NCBI GenBank assembly: GCA_028281025.1
Contig: JANQKR010000046.1
Location: 1-64,000 of the forward strand
Source of the DNA: Croceivirga sp.
GTDB lineage: Bacteria > Bacteroidota > Bacteroidia > Flavobacteriales > Flavobacteriaceae
Reading direction: 5' to 3'
Length of the DNA stretch: 64,000 nt
In this document: positions 1-8,947 of the stretch, piece after piece
Layout: every line of letters begins with the position of its first letter
Numbering within the stretch: position 1 is the stretch's first letter
Notes under the pieces: generated by a model
Told to the model about the DNA's origin: nothing
Databases searched by the model: none
Seen by the model: the letters and a program-made list of their open reading frames with translations, nothing else
Translations under genes and position numbers: made by a program

Positions 1-1
1 T

Positions 2-3000
2 TTGTCGTGTAATGCATCTGGAGGAGTTGACAATGGTACAATTGAATTCCCGGGAACGTATTCAGGTGCTGGAGGCGGACCCTACGAATTTAGTATCAAT
101 GGAACGGATTTCTTACCACAGCAACTCTTTAGTAACCTACCTGCTGGTACTTATACTCCCGCGGTGCGTAATGCGTCCGGTTGCCGACGTGACTTCACCG
201 CAATTACCATTGCAGATGTAGATCCGCCCACGGACATCACTTTTGTACAGAGCAATACGAATTGCGCGGCAAACACTTCGGATGTACAGTTGATACCAAC
301 GGCCAATGCAAGTATCGATCGTTATGAAATTATCAGTCCCATTACCGTGGACAACACTACAAACGATACCTTTATTGGACTTACCAACAATGTCAACCAT
401 GTATTCAGGATTACGGACAGCAATGGCTGTACCTACGAGGAAAGTTTTACCCCAGCTGTAATAAGTTCCATTAGGGCGCGTGTGAAATCTGGGGGAGATT
501 TACGGGTATGCACAAATGCAAGTGATGGAAACGGAACATTTATTATTGATGGATTTGCAAACAATTATACCTTTAACATAGATGGGGGAGTAGAAAGTGC
601 ACCTCAGAATGATAGGGAAGTAGATATTAATAACCTCAATGCGGGCAACTATACCATTACGGTCACTGATGTGGATACCGGTTGTCAGGATACTGCGACT
701 TTGACAGTTGAAGAGCCCGCATCACCAATTGACATCATTGGCAACATTACCCCTATGAGCTGTGCCAATAGCAATATTGGTAGGGTACAGGCCAATGCCT
801 CTGGCGGATTTGGAGGTTACACCTATACTCTTGAATATCCTTCCGGCTTTATAAGTGGCCCAAAAACGGGAAGGACTTTTGGTAATTTAACGGAACCTTC
901 AACTCCTGCAACCCCCTATATTCTTACTGTTGAGGACAGCGAAGGCTGCACGGATACTTTTGAGTTTCAGCTAACCCCTGTGGATGCCCCGGTTCTTGGG
1001 TATGATGCCGCAGCTTCTGACTTGTGCTATGTTCCGGGTACAGGTGCTACCTTGGGTGTTCAGGTCACCACAGATGGTACGGCCGGAACTCCTTACGAAT
1101 ATCGAATTAATGGAGGAAGCTGGGGTCCTAGCCCTATTTTTTCGGGTCTTTCGCCTGGCGACCATATCATAGAGGTTAGGGATGGTAACAATTGTACCGA
1201 TAATGTGAGTTTGACCGTAAATCCACAATTACGTGTCACTGCTTCGCTGAATACGGAGATTCCCTGCGGAGGGGCTCCAGGTTCCATTGATGTTAGTGTG
1301 ACAGGTGGCTATACTAGTGGTCCCGGATCAAAACAGTATGAGGTAAGTGCCGATAACGGTATTACGTTTAGTGTTCCTTCACCCCTTACAACGAACAACT
1401 TTACATACCCCACAACGGTAGCAGGTACTTATATCTTTAGGGTGACCGACAATGAAGGTTGTGTGGCTGAATCAAGTCCATTTGTATTGGATCCTCCGGT
1501 GAATATAGCCCCGGCTTTGGTAGATGTATTTCCACCTGCCTGTGGAGAGACCAACAGTGGTAGGGCAGTTATCATACCTGATGCTACCAGTGGTGTTGCT
1601 CCCTATGAAATTAGTTTTGATGGAGGGCCATTCACTTCACAGACAATTTATTCAGGCCTGAACCAAGGTCAGACTTACACATACGTGGTCAGGGATGCCA
1701 GAGGCTGTGAGACCGTAATAGATGATTTTACGGTTCCAGCACCAGGCACCGCACCTGCGACTACGGTTGTCCCCAATTTGGCTACGTGTACTTCAGGAAC
1801 TATAGAGGGTTCCATAGATATTACCAATGTTACTGGGGGCACCCCGGATTTTACATATATTCTTCAAGATCAATTTGGTGTTGAGATTTCAAGAATTGGC
1901 CCAACCAGTAGCACCACGGAAACCTTTACAGGATTGGTGCCGGATGTCTATAGAATAATAACCTTGGATGCCAATGGTTGTAGTGATGAAGATTTGGTTA
2001 CCGTAGTACAGACCACTTTGGATGTTGTTCCAGATCCCGTTCCTGCACCAACCTGTGCTCCTGGAGGTTTTACGAATACGGTGGAGATTGTCGGTGGTGA
2101 TGGATCATCCGGTTTTGAAATTCGTTTGGTGACCGATCCCCCAAGCGCTTTTGTACCTGTGAACAGCCCTCCAAGAAGGCATATCTTTTCAGGATTGCAA
2201 TTTGGGGTATCGTATACCGTGGAAGTATTGGATGTAGCCACAGGTTGTGTATATGAGGAAATCATTGATCCAGTAGATGGTCCTACCCCGTTGGAAGTGA
2301 CTGCTACATCCACGGCTGGCTTTTGTGATGCTTCGCGAAACGGACAGATTACCTATACCATTGACGGTTTTGCCTCAGGTGATGATCTTTTGGTTGAAAT
2401 TTTTGATGTAGATTCAGGGGCGCTTTTGGATACTCAAAATTTACCGGGTGTTACTACAGTCCCCTATTCCGATACGTTCGAAACCCTACCGGGAAATTAT
2501 CAGGTAGTAGTAACAAACTTGACTGATTTTTGCAGCGATGGAGCATTGATCACTATTGATCAAAACTTGCCGGCAATCTTTGTGCTTGCTGAAGAGCCTG
2601 CAAACTGTAATGCGGATGGCCAGTTCACGGTAACGGGCTCCGGGGGCGCTGGGGGGCCTTACGAATTTGCTTTTGGACCGGTAGGATTTACTCCGGACTA
2701 TGATGGTACGGCCACTCCGACCGATCCGAGTGATGACTTTAGCTCAACGACCACTTTTACCGGACCAGCAGGTAATTATGCCATTTATGTTAGGGATGTC
2801 TCTGGATGTACTTCATTTGACATTGCTACCATCATACAGCAGCAAGTACCCCCGGTTCTCAATACACCAATTGTGGTCAACCAATGTACTTTTGTCCCAG
2901 GGAACGATTTTCAGATTACGGTAAGTACACCAAGTACTACGGATACACCCAGATTCACATTGAACGGCGCCACCCAACTAGGTGTGTTAAATGGCGCAGG

Positions 3001-6000
3001 AACGTTATACGAAGCTTCATTTTTGGTGAGTACCCCAGGGAACTATAACGTCTTACTGGAAGATGCCGATGGTTGCTCCAGTACGGGAGTGGCGGAGGTT
3101 TATGAATTTTTGTCCGCTTCGGGCGAATTCTCTACTGTACCTTCTTGTAACAATTCAGATGGTGAAATTACCATCACAACAAACGGTGGGAGTGGGGATT
3201 TTGATTTTGATCTTTCAGGAACGGATTATTTGGGGGCACCGGTGTCTTTGCCAACACAGGTCAATAACGCGACGTTTGCAAATATGGCCCCAGGTACATA
3301 TCAGATTGTCGTTACTGATAACATTGTCTTTGATGGTAGTGTTTTTTGTAGCGTTACGGTTAATGTGGTAATAGAAGCTGCTACACCTCCAATCATCTCG
3401 GCTATTGCAGAATCGGATATTTCCTGTAACGGAGAGGACGACGGCAGTATTGATGTTATCCTACAGGCAGGTACTGATATTGATAGTCCCTTGGTTTATA
3501 CGCTTTACGAATCGGGCACTACCACTATTGTACAACAAAATAATTCCGGGTCATTTTCGAATTTGGTACCTGACACCTATGATGTTGAGGTCATTACGGC
3601 AAGAAACTGTTCAACTAGACAAAATGGTATTGTCATCGATGAACCGGATTCATTTGCCATTACGGCAAGTGCCCCTGATTTTAGTTGTGAACCGGGGATT
3701 AATACATATAGTTCCACCATTATAACTGTAAACGTGGATCCCGCCAATCCGGGAACAGCTACAGGAGGGTATCAGTTCAGTATTACGGGCTTTGAGAACT
3801 ACCAATTGGGTAGTCCTGGAACCACTTTCGAGATTATAGATGATGGTTCTCCCCAAAACATTACCATATATGCAATTGATGGTAATGGTTGTCCAGCAAC
3901 TTTCGTACTACCTACGATCAACCCTCCAACGGATGTAGTACCTTCCTTAGCGGTAACACATGTTTTGGATTGTGTAGATCCAGAAACCGTGCGTGTTTCT
4001 GTTGTAGGTTCTACGGATTTTACGGTAAACACCAATGGTCCTGCAACAGTGGCACCACGTACCAATACTCCGGGTGATAACTTTGTAGATATAGATTTGC
4101 CCATTTCCGGTGATTATCTTTTTGAAGTTGTTGACAACGTAGGTGGGTGTACCTATCCATTACCGGTTCATCATGTAGATGAACCGCTAATCCCTGATGT
4201 TGTTATATCTGAAGAAAGTCCTGTGCGCTGTTCCGGAGAATTAAACGGTGCATTGAACATTTGGGTGACCAACTATTCAGGTGGGTATTCGTATGAGGTC
4301 TTTGAGGTTGATAGTGGCGGTACTGAAACTTCAACCGGTATTGTTGGGAATCTTCATACCGATGATAATCCAGAGACCATTTCCGGCCTTTCCGGAGGTA
4401 GTTTCAGGGTGCGGGTGACTTCTACGGAAACACCTTTCTGTTCAAGTTCCAGTAACCTTATAACAGTTCGGGAACCCACTCCATTGGTCCCGAGTGCTTC
4501 TCCGGCAGGAGAGGTAGGATGCAATAATACCGGTATTATTGAGGCAAGTTTAAGTGGAGGATGGGAAGATACTCCTGCAACGCCCTATGAATATCGATTG
4601 CTATATGATACTGATAATGATGGATTAAGTTATGAGACGGAATTATATACTTGGAGTACCAATCCCCGTTTTGAAAACCTTTCCGGTGGAAATTATCAAG
4701 TACAATTCCGGGACTCACAAGGATGTCCGGCTACTTTTGATATTTCCTTGAACTCGGTCGATCCCATTCAAGCCGGTATTCGAGAGCCTCAGGGGTTATT
4801 GTGCCCAGGAGCCAACAATGCGGTCCTGGAGACATTTGATCCCTCTACCGGTGATGTTTTTACAGCTACCGCAGGAGCCACCGGAGGTGTGCCAGGGGCA
4901 GGATATAAGTATCAACTGATTTACTATGCGGAAACTGATGCAAGTGCAGATCCCACTACCTTGACCGAGAGCTCACGAAGTGGTCTGCAGGATGATCCAA
5001 CTTTTGTTGGTACAGGCGGCGTGGGTTATATTAGTCAGGGATGGTACGCTATCGAAGTGACCTCAAGTTTTGGCTGTGTCGGAATTACAGCACCTTATTT
5101 TGTGGATCCCCCTCCGGCAGTTGTTCCAAACTTAGTGCAGGTACAAGCGCCTGGTTGTGGAGGTCTTGGTCAAATGCGTTTGTCGGTAACAAATCCAGAG
5201 GCCGGTTTCGAATATGAGTTTAGACCATTGGCCACTATACCTAACCATCCCATTAGTGGACCAATTTCAGATATTAATTTTACCAGATTTGAGGATGATT
5301 TGGGAAATCCCACCACATCCATAATCTTGGAAGGTACAGACGGGTTTTATCAGTTTGAGGTCAGAAAAATAACCGTGTCCAATCAGTGTAGTGAGGTTAA
5401 TTCCAATGGTTTGAATTTAATTGATGCGCAAGATTTGGATCTAGTGGTCAACCAACCCGATGATATTTCCTGTGCCAATGAGTTGGATGGTAGGATTGAA
5501 TCGTTCTCTTCCGGAGGTGTGGGACTAAACACCTATACCTTGTATTTGGGAGATCCGGTTGATGCGTTTAATCCGTCACCTTCCGCAATGGTCGTACAAT
5601 CCAATGACTTTGGAACATTTGAAGGATTGGATGCGGCCACGAATTATTTCATCACCGTTACCAGTGGTGTGTCATGTCAGGATATAGAAGGACCCTTCAC
5701 CGTATCCAGGCCGGAACCCATCGTTTTTAATGCCACGGCAACACCGATTACCTGTAATGGGGAATCGGATGGGACCATTACCGTAGAGGTGGTGAGTGGG
5801 GGGCTTGGTTTGGTACAATTTGCGATCAGTCCAAACTTTAACGAATTCTTCAGTGACCCTGATAACCCGGGAGTCTTTACGTTCGAAGATTTGACGGGTG
5901 ATCCGAACGGTCGTGAATACACCATCTTGATTCAGGATTCCGAAGGTTGTTCGGAGACTGCAATTGTTGAGGTCTTTGAACCGGATGAACTTCAGGTCAC

Positions 6001-6979
6001 CGGAACGTCAACCCCGGAGATTTGTTTGGGGTTTGCAGATGGTACGGCGCAATTGAACATTACCGGCGGAACACCGTTTATGGATGCTATGGGAGCTACC
6101 TATTACGAAGTGAGTGTAAACTCGACTGCGGATGAGGATTTCCTTCCTAATTATACCCTGTTGTTTGAAGATTTGCAGGGAGGAGAAACCTATGCTTTTT
6201 TCATTCGGGACGCCAATGGATGTGTAACGTCCACCACCGTACCAGTTGGAATAGGTGTTGATATCAATGCAGAGGCCGTAGTGGAATATGGTTGTGAGGG
6301 AATTTTTCCAAATAGCACTACCACTATTGTACCCCTTAATTCTGCTTCCCTCTCCGATATTCTGATCGCTTTGGATGTAGATGATATTTCCATAGCCGGT
6401 ACCGAAAGAATGTGGGCAGATTTGCCCCCCGGTGAACATACGGCATACTTATATCACCCCAATGGTTGTACCACTTTTGTGGAGTTTACCATTGACGCTT
6501 ATGAACCCTTATCCGTAGAAGTGACCAAAACTGCTGCAGATGAAGTAACGGCTTTAGCTACCGGAGGTTTCGGGGATTATGAGTATTTCTTTCAAGGGGA
6601 ATCCCAAGGCAGTGACAATGTTTTCAATATTATCTTTGATGCTACCATTAACGTTAGGGTTGTAGATGCGCAGGGGTGTTACGTTGAAGTGGTCTTTCCA
6701 TTCAATTTTGAAGGAATGCCCGAGTTCCCCAATTTCTTTACACCTGATGGGGATGGTTTAAATGACGACTGGTTCCCGCACAATAGGGAGTTCTTCCCCA
6801 ATATTGATGTGATTATCTATGATCGCTATGGAAGGGTCGTTGCCCGTTTGGACCAGGTAAAAAAATGGAACGGGGATTATGAGGGAAAACCACTGCCAAC
6901 TGGGGATTATTGGTATGTAGTGAATGCAAATGATAATGAAAAGCAGCAATTTGTGGGGCATTTTACCCTGTACCGCTAA
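2..6979 (+). CDS. Giant SprB-like repeat protein with T9SS type B sorting domain (5' partial)
   Basis: Open from the left edge for 2325 codons with no upstream stop, so the N-terminus lies outside the window. The visible part is a chain of about 25 related units of roughly 75-100 residues. Each has a conserved Cys near its start (e.g. MSCNASGG, TPITCNGESDG), a GG..Y stretch, an F..L..G.Y turn and a closing V.D..GC; this is the SprB-repeat/Ig-like pattern of gliding-motility adhesins. The last 85 or so residues begin near FFTPDGDGLNDDW and end GHFTLYR, the hallmark of the gliding-motility-associated (T9SS type B) C-terminal domain. The protein is therefore expected to be exported by T9SS and held on the cell surface, as an adhesin or matrix protein. 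The partner T9SS genes are not in the window. Family assignment is secure; ligand and exact role are unknown. Confidence 0.93.
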   Translation: MSCNASGGVDNGTIEFPGTYSGAGGGPYEFSINGTDFLPQQLFSNLPAGTYTPAVRNASGCRRDFTAITIADVDPPTDITFVQSNTNCAANTSDVQLIPTANASIDRYEIISPITVDNTTNDTFIGLTNNVNHVFRITDSNGCTYEESFTPAVISSIRARVKSGGDLRVCTNASDGNGTFIIDGFANNYTFNIDGGVESAPQNDREVDINNLNAGNYTITVTDVDTGCQDTATLTVEEPASPIDIIGNITPMSCANSNIGRVQANASGGFGGYTYTLEYPSGFISGPKTGRTFGNLTEPSTPATPYILTVEDSEGCTDTFEFQLTPVDAPVLGYDAAASDLCYVPGTGATLGVQVTTDGTAGTPYEYRINGGSWGPSPIFSGLSPGDHIIEVRDGNNCTDNVSLTVNPQLRVTASLNTEIPCGGAPGSIDVSVTGGYTSGPGSKQYEVSADNGITFSVPSPLTTNNFTYPTTVAGTYIFRVTDNEGCVAESSPFVLDPPVNIAPALVDVFPPACGETNSGRAVIIPDATSGVAPYEISFDGGPFTSQTIYSGLNQGQTYTYVVRDARGCETVIDDFTVPAPGTAPATTVVPNLATCTSGTIEGSIDITNVTGGTPDFTYILQDQFGVEISRIGPTSSTTETFTGLVPDVYRIITLDANGCSDEDLVTVVQTTLDVVPDPVPAPTCAPGGFTNTVEIVGGDGSSGFEIRLVTDPPSAFVPVNSPPRRHIFSGLQFGVSYTVEVLDVATGCVYEEIIDPVDGPTPLEVTATSTAGFCDASRNGQITYTIDGFASGDDLLVEIFDVDSGALLDTQNLPGVTTVPYSDTFETLPGNYQVVVTNLTDFCSDGALITIDQNLPAIFVLAEEPANCNADGQFTVTGSGGAGGPYEFAFGPVGFTPDYDGTATPTDPSDDFSSTTTFTGPAGNYAIYVRDVSGCTSFDIATIIQQQVPPVLNTPIVVNQCTFVPGNDFQITVSTPSTTDTPRFTLNGATQLGVLNGAGTLYEASFLVSTPGNYNVLLEDADGCSSTGVAEVYEFLSASGEFSTVPSCNNSDGEITITTNGGSGDFDFDLSGTDYLGAPVSLPTQVNNATFANMAPGTYQIVVTDNIVFDGSVFCSVTVNVVIEAATPPIISAIAESDISCNGEDDGSIDVILQAGTDIDSPLVYTLYESGTTTIVQQNNSGSFSNLVPDTYDVEVITARNCSTRQNGIVIDEPDSFAITASAPDFSCEPGINTYSSTIITVNVDPANPGTATGGYQFSITGFENYQLGSPGTTFEIIDDGSPQNITIYAIDGNGCPATFVLPTINPPTDVVPSLAVTHVLDCVDPETVRVSVVGSTDFTVNTNGPATVAPRTNTPGDNFVDIDLPISGDYLFEVVDNVGGCTYPLPVHHVDEPLIPDVVISEESPVRCSGELNGALNIWVTNYSGGYSYEVFEVDSGGTETSTGIVGNLHTDDNPETISGLSGGSFRVRVTSTETPFCSSSSNLITVREPTPLVPSASPAGEVGCNNTGIIEASLSGGWEDTPATPYEYRLLYDTDNDGLSYETELYTWSTNPRFENLSGGNYQVQFRDSQGCPATFDISLNSVDPIQAGIREPQGLLCPGANNAVLETFDPSTGDVFTATAGATGGVPGAGYKYQLIYYAETDASADPTTLTESSRSGLQDDPTFVGTGGVGYISQGWYAIEVTSSFGCVGITAPYFVDPPPAVVPNLVQVQAPGCGGLGQMRLSVTNPEAGFEYEFRPLATIPNHPISGPISDINFTRFEDDLGNPTTSIILEGTDGFYQFEVRKITVSNQCSEVNSNGLNLIDAQDLDLVVNQPDDISCANELDGRIESFSSGGVGLNTYTLYLGDPVDAFNPSPSAMVVQSNDFGTFEGLDAATNYFITVTSGVSCQDIEGPFTVSRPEPIVFNATATPITCNGESDGTITVEVVSGGLGLVQFAISPNFNEFFSDPDNPGVFTFEDLTGDPNGREYTILIQDSEGCSETAIVEVFEPDELQVTGTSTPEICLGFADGTAQLNITGGTPFMDAMGATYYEVSVNSTADEDFLPNYTLLFEDLQGGETYAFFIRDANGCVTSTTVPVGIGVDINAEAVVEYGCEGIFPNSTTTIVPLNSASLSDILIALDVDDISIAGTERMWADLPPGEHTAYLYHPNGCTTFVEFTIDAYEPLSVEVTKTAADEVTALATGGFGDYEYFFQGESQGSDNVFNIIFDATINVRVVDAQGCYVEVVFPFNFEGMPEFPNFFTPDGDGLNDDWFPHNREFFPNIDVIIYDRYGRVVARLDQVKKWNGDYEGKPLPTGDYWYVVNANDNEKQQFVGHFTLYR

Positions 6980-7050
6980 TTTTCAGGTCAATGGAATTAA
7001 TGGAACATATATTTAGCTATCTTTAAAAATCAGTTCACTAGCCATTTGTT

Positions 7051-7081
7051 ACGTTTCAAATCGATTAAAGCACGTTTCAAA
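7051..7081. promoter_or_regulatory. Perfect 10-bp direct repeat, 21-bp spacing
   Basis: ACGTTTCAAA occurs at 7051-7060 and again at 7072-7081, 21 bp start to start (two helical turns), about 95 bp before the small gene at 7176. Tandem half-sites at this spacing suit a dimeric activator. No regulator is identified, so the assignment is tentative. Confidence 0.35.
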
Positions 7082-7175
7082 AGATATTAAAATTGAAAGT
7101 GATTGTTGTTGTGTTATTTTGTGAGGAGAAAAAAAGCATTAAAGCTCAATCTTTTTCTTTCAAACCTCGTACTTA

Positions 7176-7475
7176 ATGGAAAATAACCCCGAACCATCTG
7201 TGGATTCATTTTTGTTCAATGATAAAAATGAACTGAGTCCATCTTCACTAATTAAGCTGAATCTTTACTTAAACACGACTGACCGCAATGTTAAACCCTA
7301 TCAAATAGATTATAACATCTTATTATTGAGTTATCAGGCTTGGAGTGGAAGAAGTTTGGAGGAGTTCTGTGAAAAGCAGACGTTGAGCTATTTCCTGTTC
7401 AACCCCCAGAATGATTCGGCTGAAGCCAGGGAAGCAATGTATATGGATATCAGGGAGTTCTTAATGGGGAATTAA
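7176..7475 (+). CDS. Small protein of unknown function (99 aa)
   Basis: I do not recognise this family. The product is acidic, starts MENNPEPSVDSF, has no signal peptide or membrane segment, and holds two probable helical stretches around residues 45-65 (YNILLLSYQAWSGRSLEEF) and 80-97. The ATG follows a purine-rich leader (gaggag at about 7123-7128 is too distant to be a ribosome site). It stands alone between the giant surface protein and the tRNA repeat block. Coding potential is supported by even residue composition and a clean start and stop, but no homologous motif confirms it. Confidence 0.6.
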   Translation: MENNPEPSVDSFLFNDKNELSPSSLIKLNLYLNTTDRNVKPYQIDYNILLLSYQAWSGRSLEEFCEKQTLSYFLFNPQNDSAEAREAMYMDIREFLMGN

Positions 7476-7532
7476 GCTTTTAAAATTATCGTTTTTTAAT
7501 TCCATTTTATTTTTATTTTTGCATTCCATTTT

Positions 7533-7801
7533 CGGGATGTGGCCCCTCGGCGGAGTTTACCTTGAGCTCGCCGAAAGGCTCGGGATAAACTCCGTCTGGT
7601 GCCCAGAGTGCTTTGCAGGAGGCGGATTTGAAAGTTGGATTTTGATTTTTTGGATTTTTTATTGGCGTAAGCCAATTACGGGATGTGGCCCCTCGGCTGC
7701 GCTCGGGATAAACTCCGTCTGGTGCCCAGACTGCTTTGCAGGAGGCGGATTTGAAAGTTGGGTTTTGATTTTTTGGATTTTTTATTGGCGTAAGCCAATT
7801 A
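7533..7801. repeat. Tandem duplication abutting tRNA-Pro
   Basis: Two imperfect units, 7533-7678 (146 bp) and 7679-7801 (123 bp), each begin with CGGGATGTGGC, which is also the first 11 bases of the tRNA starting at 7802. Both contain the same GATAAACTCCGTCTGGTGCCCAGA-type core. Each ends in the hairpin ATTGGC-GTAA-GCCAAT (7661-7676 and 7784-7799) followed by TAC or TTAC. Unit 1 also folds into a longer hairpin (CGGAGTTTA at about 7551 pairing with TAAACTCCG at about 7585) whose 5' arm is missing from unit 2, which accounts for the length difference. The arrangement suggests repeated duplication of the tRNA 5' flank, or partial tRNA copies that decayed. Confidence 0.85.
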
Positions 7802-7875
7802 CGGGATGTGGCGCAGTCTGGTAGCGTACACGCATGGGGTGCGTGTGGTCGCTGGTTCGAATCCAGTCATCCCGA
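7802..7875 (+). tRNA. tRNA-Pro (anticodon GGG)
   Basis: The acceptor stem CGGGATG pairs with CATCCCG and is followed by discriminator A. The D arm is GCGC...GCGT. The anticodon stem is CACGC/GCGTG with loop ATGGGGT, giving anticodon GGG. The T arm is GCTGG-TTCGAAT-CCAGT. No CCA is encoded. The gene sits directly after the tandem repeat block and before a strong terminator, so it is probably transcribed alone or from within the repeat. Confidence 0.95.
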
Positions 7876-7901
7876 CTTTTAACATTTTGTTAACAAAATA
7901 G

Positions 7902-7935
7902 ACTCTGGTAAACAATTGATTATCAGAGTTTTTTT
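7902..7935 (+). terminator. Rho-independent terminator of tRNA-Pro
   Basis: ACTCTGGTAA (7902-7911) pairs with TTATCAGAGT (7920-7929) around an 8-base loop and is followed by a run of seven T (7929-7935). It lies 26 bp past the tRNA. Confidence 0.85.
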
Positions 7936-8043
7936 GTTTTAAATATTCCATTTAAATCAGTTGATTTTGTACTAAAATGACCTATGAAGGTTACCTATTC
8001 GGTCACCGAATTTTTAAGTGCTTTTGGTATCCCAATGTTTATG

Positions 8044-8072
8044 AGCCTTTCGAGGCTAGGTTCGAATCCAGT
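8044..8072 (+). other. tRNA T-arm-like remnant
   Basis: GGTTCGAATCCAGT (8059-8072) is identical over 14 bases to the T arm of the tRNA-Pro 190 bp upstream. It is preceded by a small hairpin AGCCT-TTCG-AGGCT (8044-8057). No acceptor, D or anticodon stems can be built around it, so it is not a functional tRNA. It may be the scar of a tRNA-targeted integration or a decayed tRNA copy. Confidence 0.5.
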
Positions 8073-8244
8073 AGCGATGACTAACAAAAATCTAAATTGA
8101 CTAAATAAGTCCCAAAAAAAGGTTCTTTTTTTGGGAGCCCCATAAACCTTTTTTATAAAAATATTGGATTCCAATACCAATTTGGTGACACCAAAAATTT
8201 ATTAAAGGTTTTGATTGACACAAAACAATAACCCTAAAAAGTCT
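8073..8244. other. Gene-free stretch with small inverted repeats
   Basis: No coding sequence is supported. It contains an 11-bp AT-rich stem, TCCCAAAAAAA (8110-8120) with TTTTTTTGGGA (8126-8136), and two short palindromes, ATTGGATTCCAAT (about 8163-8175) and TTTGGTGACACCAAA (8181-8195). The latter lie downstream of the minus-strand sigma gene and could help end its transcript. Confidence 0.4.
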
Positions 8245-8853
8245 TTACAATCTATGCGGTAATAATCTGAAAATGTCTTTGTTTAAGTAAGACGTGAAAA
8301 ACAAGAATATGTTGCTGCCCATAATGTCTTCTCTTATAGATTTATAAGCTTTTACCATTTGGGCTTGTACAGTTTTGGTTGAAATGTCAAGTATCTCGCT
8401 AATCTCTTCATATTTGAAACCCTCATACTTACAAAGCAAAAAAATCTCCTTACATCTTTTTGGTAAATTATCGATGGCAATCCTTACTTTTTCAATACGA
8501 ATCCGTCTGGTTTCCTCATCTTCATCAATGGTATCCAAAATTCGTTTGTATTTCCATCCATCAAGCATCTTCAATTCACTTTCCTTTTTTCGAAGTTTAT
8601 CTATATAGATGTTGTATGCGGTTTTGAACAAATAACTCTTAATGGAATTTTCGGGGTCTAGGGTTTCCCGTTTATTCCATAGCCTAATAAACGTCTCTTG
8701 TATGATATCTTTTGTTTGAGCATCGTTTTTTGTATATCCCATGATAAACGCAAATAGCTTTCGTTCATGCAATTCATAGATTAGCTTAAATGACTTGTTG
8801 TCGCCCTTCTTTAAACCATTTACGATATCCGATATTCTCCTGTTTTCTGACAT
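8245..8853 (-). CDS. ECF RNA polymerase sigma factor (FecI-like)
   Basis: This 202-residue extracytoplasmic-function sigma-70 factor carries region 2 in the first half (around FAFIMGYTKNDAQTKDIIQE and FIRLWNKRE, the core-binding and -10 recognition helices). Region 4 is near residues 130-180 (LPKRCKEIFLLCKYEGFKYE, then the helix-turn-helix EISEILDISTKTVQAQ). It lies divergent from a FecR gene with only a 94-bp AT-rich gap, and the next plus-strand gene is a SusC receptor. The three thus form a trans-envelope signalling unit in which substrate at SusC relieves FecR control of this sigma factor. The short hydrophobic tail SNIFLFFTSYL is unusual but common in Bacteroidota members. Confidence 0.92.
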   Translation of the reverse strand: MSENRRISDIVNGLKKGDNKSFKLIYELHERKLFAFIMGYTKNDAQTKDIIQETFIRLWNKRETLDPENSIKSYLFKTAYNIYIDKLRKKESELKMLDGWKYKRILDTIDEDEETRRIRIEKVRIAIDNLPKRCKEIFLLCKYEGFKYEEISEILDISTKTVQAQMVKAYKSIREDIMGSNIFLFFTSYLNKDIFRLLPHRL

Positions 8854-8947
8854 TATTTAATGCTAACTTAAAAATAAATTAAAAAAAAGTTTAAAAAAGT
8901 AGGCATTTAATAAAGTTCAACCGTAATAGGTGTAATAAACATAGTTT

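Noticed and set aside
7519-7824. Open frame reading through the repeat block (WCPECFAGGGFESW repeated)
   Set aside because: The repeated peptide is only the translation of the DNA tandem repeat and it runs into the tRNA.
7995-8180. Minus-strand frame containing VIATGFEPSLERL
   Set aside because: This is the usual artefact of translating a tRNA T-arm sequence; no start or family supports it.
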